A stretch of 64,000 nucleotides of DNA, taken from NCBI GenBank assembly GCA_021186555.1, contig JAJKFL010000012.1, positions 25,029,710 to 25,093,709 of the forward strand, given 5' to 3'. Position 1 is the first letter of the stretch. Each line of letters starts with the position of its first letter. This document shows, piece by piece, positions 61,628-64,000 of this stretch. A program made the position numbers and the translations under genes. Source of the DNA: Reticulitermes speratus. Its lineage: Eukaryota; Arthropoda; Insecta; Blattodea; Rhinotermitidae. The notes below the pieces were generated by a model that saw nothing but the letters and a program-made list of their open reading frames with translations, had not been told where the DNA came from and ran no database searches.

Positions 61628-64000
61628 AGGACATGGGAGGCAGTGCTGAGTAGCTAAGGACATAGGAGGCAGTGCTGAGTGGTTAAGGACGTAGGAGACA
61701 GTGCTGAGTAGTTAAGGACGTAGGAGGCAGTGCTGAGTAGTTAAGGACATAGGAGGCAGTGCTGAGTAGTTAAGGACGTAGGAGGCAGTGCTGAGTAGTT
61801 AAGGACATAGGAGGCAGTGCTGAGTAGTTAAGGACGTAGGAGGCAGTGCTGAGTAGTTAAGGACGTAGGAGACAGTGCTGAGTAGTTAAGGACGTAGGAG
61901 GCAGTGCTGAGTAGTTAAGGACATAGGAGGCAGTGCTGAGTAGTTAAGGACGTAGGAGGCAGTGCTGAGTAGTTAAGGACGTAGGAGGCAGTGCTGAGTA
62001 GCTAAGGACATAGGAGGCAGTGCTGAGTAGTTAAGGACGTAGGAGGCAGTGCTGAGTAGTTAAGGACGTAGGAGGCAGTGCTGAGTAGCTAAGGACATAG
62101 GAGGCAGTGCTGAGTAGTTAAGGACGTAGGAGGCAGCGCTGAGTAGTTAAGGACATAGGAGGCAGTGCTGAGTAGTTAAGGACGTAGGAGGCAGTGCTGA
62201 GTAGTTAAGGACGTAGGAGACAGTGCTGAGTAGTTAAGGACGTAGGAGGCAGTGCTGAGTAGTTAAGGACATAGGAGGCAGTGCTGAGTAGTTAAGGACG
62301 TAGGAGGCAGTGCTGAGTAGTTAAGGACGTAGGAGACAGTGCTGAGTAGTTAAGGACGTAGAAGGCAGTGCTGAGTAGTTAAGGACATAGGAGGCAGTGC
62401 TGAGTAGTTAAGGACGTAGGAGGCAGTGCTGAGTAGTTAAGGACATAGGAGGCAGTGCTGAGTAGTTAAGGACGTAGGAGGCAGTGCTGAGTAGTTAAGG
62501 ACATAGGAGGCAGTGCTGAGTAGTTAAGGACGTAGGAGGCAGTGCTGAGTAGTTAAGGACGTAGGAGACAGTGCTGAGTAGTTAAGGACGTAGGAGGCAG
62601 TGCTGAGTAGTTAAGGACATAGGAGGCAGTGCTGAGTAGTTAAGGACGTAGGAGGCAGTGCTGAGTAGTTAAGGACGTAGGAGACAGTGCTGAGTAGTTA
62701 AGGACGTAGGAGGCAGTGCTGAGTAGTTAAGGACATAGGAGGCAGTGCTGAGTAGTTAAGGACGTAGGAGGCAGTGCTGAGTAGTTAAGGACGTAGGAGG
62801 CAGTGCTGAGTAGTTAAGGACATAGGAGGCAGTGCTGAGTAGTTAAGGACGTAGGAGGCAGTGCTGAGTAGTTAAGGACGTAGGAGACAGTGCTGAGTAG
62901 TTAAGGACGTAGGAGGCAGTGCTGAGTAGTTAAGGACATAGGAGGCAGTGCTGAGTAGTTAAGGACATAGGAGGCAGTGCTGAGTAGTTAAGGATATCGG
63001 AGGCAGTGCTGAGTAGTTAAGGACATAGGAGGCAGTGCTGAGTAGTTAAGGACGTAGGAGGCAGTGCTGAGTAGTTAAGGATATAGGAGGCAGTGCTGAG
63101 TAGTTAAGGATATCGGAGGCAGTGCTGAGTAGTTAAGGACGTAGGAGACAGTGCTGAGTAGTTAAGGACGTAGGAGGCAGTGCTGAGTAGTTAAGGACAT
63201 AGGAGGCAGTGCTGAGTAGTTAAGGACATAGGAGGCAGTGCTGAGTAGTTAAGGACATAGGAGGCAGTGCTGAGTAGTTAAGGATATCGGAGGCAGTGCT
63301 GAGTAGTTAAGGACATAGGAGGCAGTGCTGAGTAGTTAAGGACGTAGGAGGCAGTGCTGAGTAGTTAAGGATATAGGAGGCAGTGCTGAGTAGCTAAGGA
63401 CATAGGAGGCAGTGCTGAGTAGTTTAAGGACATAGGAGGCAGTGCTGAGTAGTTAAGGACGTAGGAGGCAGTGCTGAGTAGTTAAGGACGTAGGAGACAG
63501 TGCTGAGTAGTTAAGGACGTAGGAGGCAGTGCTGAGTAGTTAAGGACATAGGAGGCAGTGCTGAGTAGTTAAGGACGTAGGAGGCAGTGCTGAGTAGTTA
63601 AGGACGTAGGAGGCAGTGCTGAGTAGTTAAGGACATAGGAGGCAGTGCTGAGTAGTTAAGGACGTAGGAGGCAGTGCTGAGTAGTTAAGGACGTAGGAGA
63701 CAGTGCTGAGTAGTTAAGGACGTAGGAGGCAGTGCTGAGTAGTTAAGGACATAGGAGGCAGTGCTGAGTAGTTAAGGACATAGGAGGCAGTGCTGAGTAG
63801 TTAAGGATATCGGAGGCAGTGCTGAGTAGTTAAGGACATAGGAGGCAGTGCTGAGTAGTTAAGGACGTAGGAGGCAGTGCTGAGTAGTTAAGGATATAGG
63901 AGGCAGTGCTGAGTAGTTAAGGATATCGGAGGCAGTGCTGAGTAGTTAAGGACGTAGGAGACAGTGCTGAGTAGTTAAGGACGTAGGAGGCAGTGCTGAG
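61628..64000. repeat. 29-bp minisatellite, about 82 copies, running off the window
   Basis: Unit contains GGACGTAGGAGGCAGTGCTG and AGTAGTTAA. Five main forms differ at GACGTAGGAGG, GACATAGGAGG, GACGTAGGAGA, GATATCGGAGG and GATATAGGAGG. The order of 20 successive units starting near 62615 recurs at 63428, an offset of 813 bp (28 units plus one extra T at 63422). The array continues past base 64000. Confidence 0.97.

Noticed and set aside
61628-64000. Telomeric or centromeric satellite
   Set aside because: The 29-bp unit is not TTAGG-like, and nothing in one window shows megabase extent. A subtelomeric position is left as a question.

Overview
The window looks like intergenic or intronic DNA from a large, repeat-rich insect genome. 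A cockroach or termite (Blattodea) is the best guess. The evidence is several diverged non-LTR retrotransposon (LINE) tails, three tRNA-derived SINE families with target-site duplications, hAT, Tc1/mariner and pogo-like DNA-transposon remnants, small fold-back elements, and no continuous gene. From memory, the reading frames across some repeats (the LINE tail and the fold-back arms) resemble peptides common in predicted Periplaneta proteins; I could not search to confirm this. I find no convincing host protein-coding gene, rRNA, functional tRNA or CRISPR array. The long open frames are almost all read-throughs of minisatellites whose unit is a multiple of 3 or lacks stops.

Layout. 0-1.1 kb: LINE-A tail holding a 45-bp minisatellite. 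1.2-11.7 kb: old MITE copies, fold-back and hammerhead-like motifs, a hAT remnant, two SINEs. 11.7-13.45 kb: 40-bp minisatellite. 13.7-21.4 kb: SINEs, LINE-B and LINE-C 3' ends, a palindromic fold-back. 22.0-22.8 kb: 31-bp minisatellite. 23.6-31.8 kb: LINE-D, SINEs, fold-backs, a 39-bp minisatellite, LINE-B (reverse). 33.2-36.9 kb: mariner remnant, 91-bp minisatellite, candidate pogo-like element, transposase HTH remnant. 37-46 kb: MITE, a long decayed LINE-A with endonuclease and reverse-transcriptase segments, hAT and pogo-like MITEs. 46.9-50.4 kb: SINEs and MITEs. 50.7-52.8 kb: 53-bp minisatellite inside another LINE-A tail. 53-60 kb: SINE-like remnant, internally deleted mariner, decayed minisatellite, MITE, SINE, hAT MITE. 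60.6-64 kb: 31-bp and 29-bp minisatellites, the latter running off the window.

Three things stand out. (1) A hammerhead-ribozyme-like motif (CUGAnGA, short hairpin, GAAAC, then a palindromic ACGU or ACAUGU) recurs at about ten places on both strands, mostly in fold-back elements; the palindrome suggests stem III could form only in a dimer. (2) At least two of the eight minisatellites appear to have been amplified from inside the same LINE-A 3' coding segment. (3) Two arrays carry block duplications visible in their variant order, at offsets of exactly 1058 bp and 813 bp. All coordinates of decayed elements are approximate because they were read by eye.
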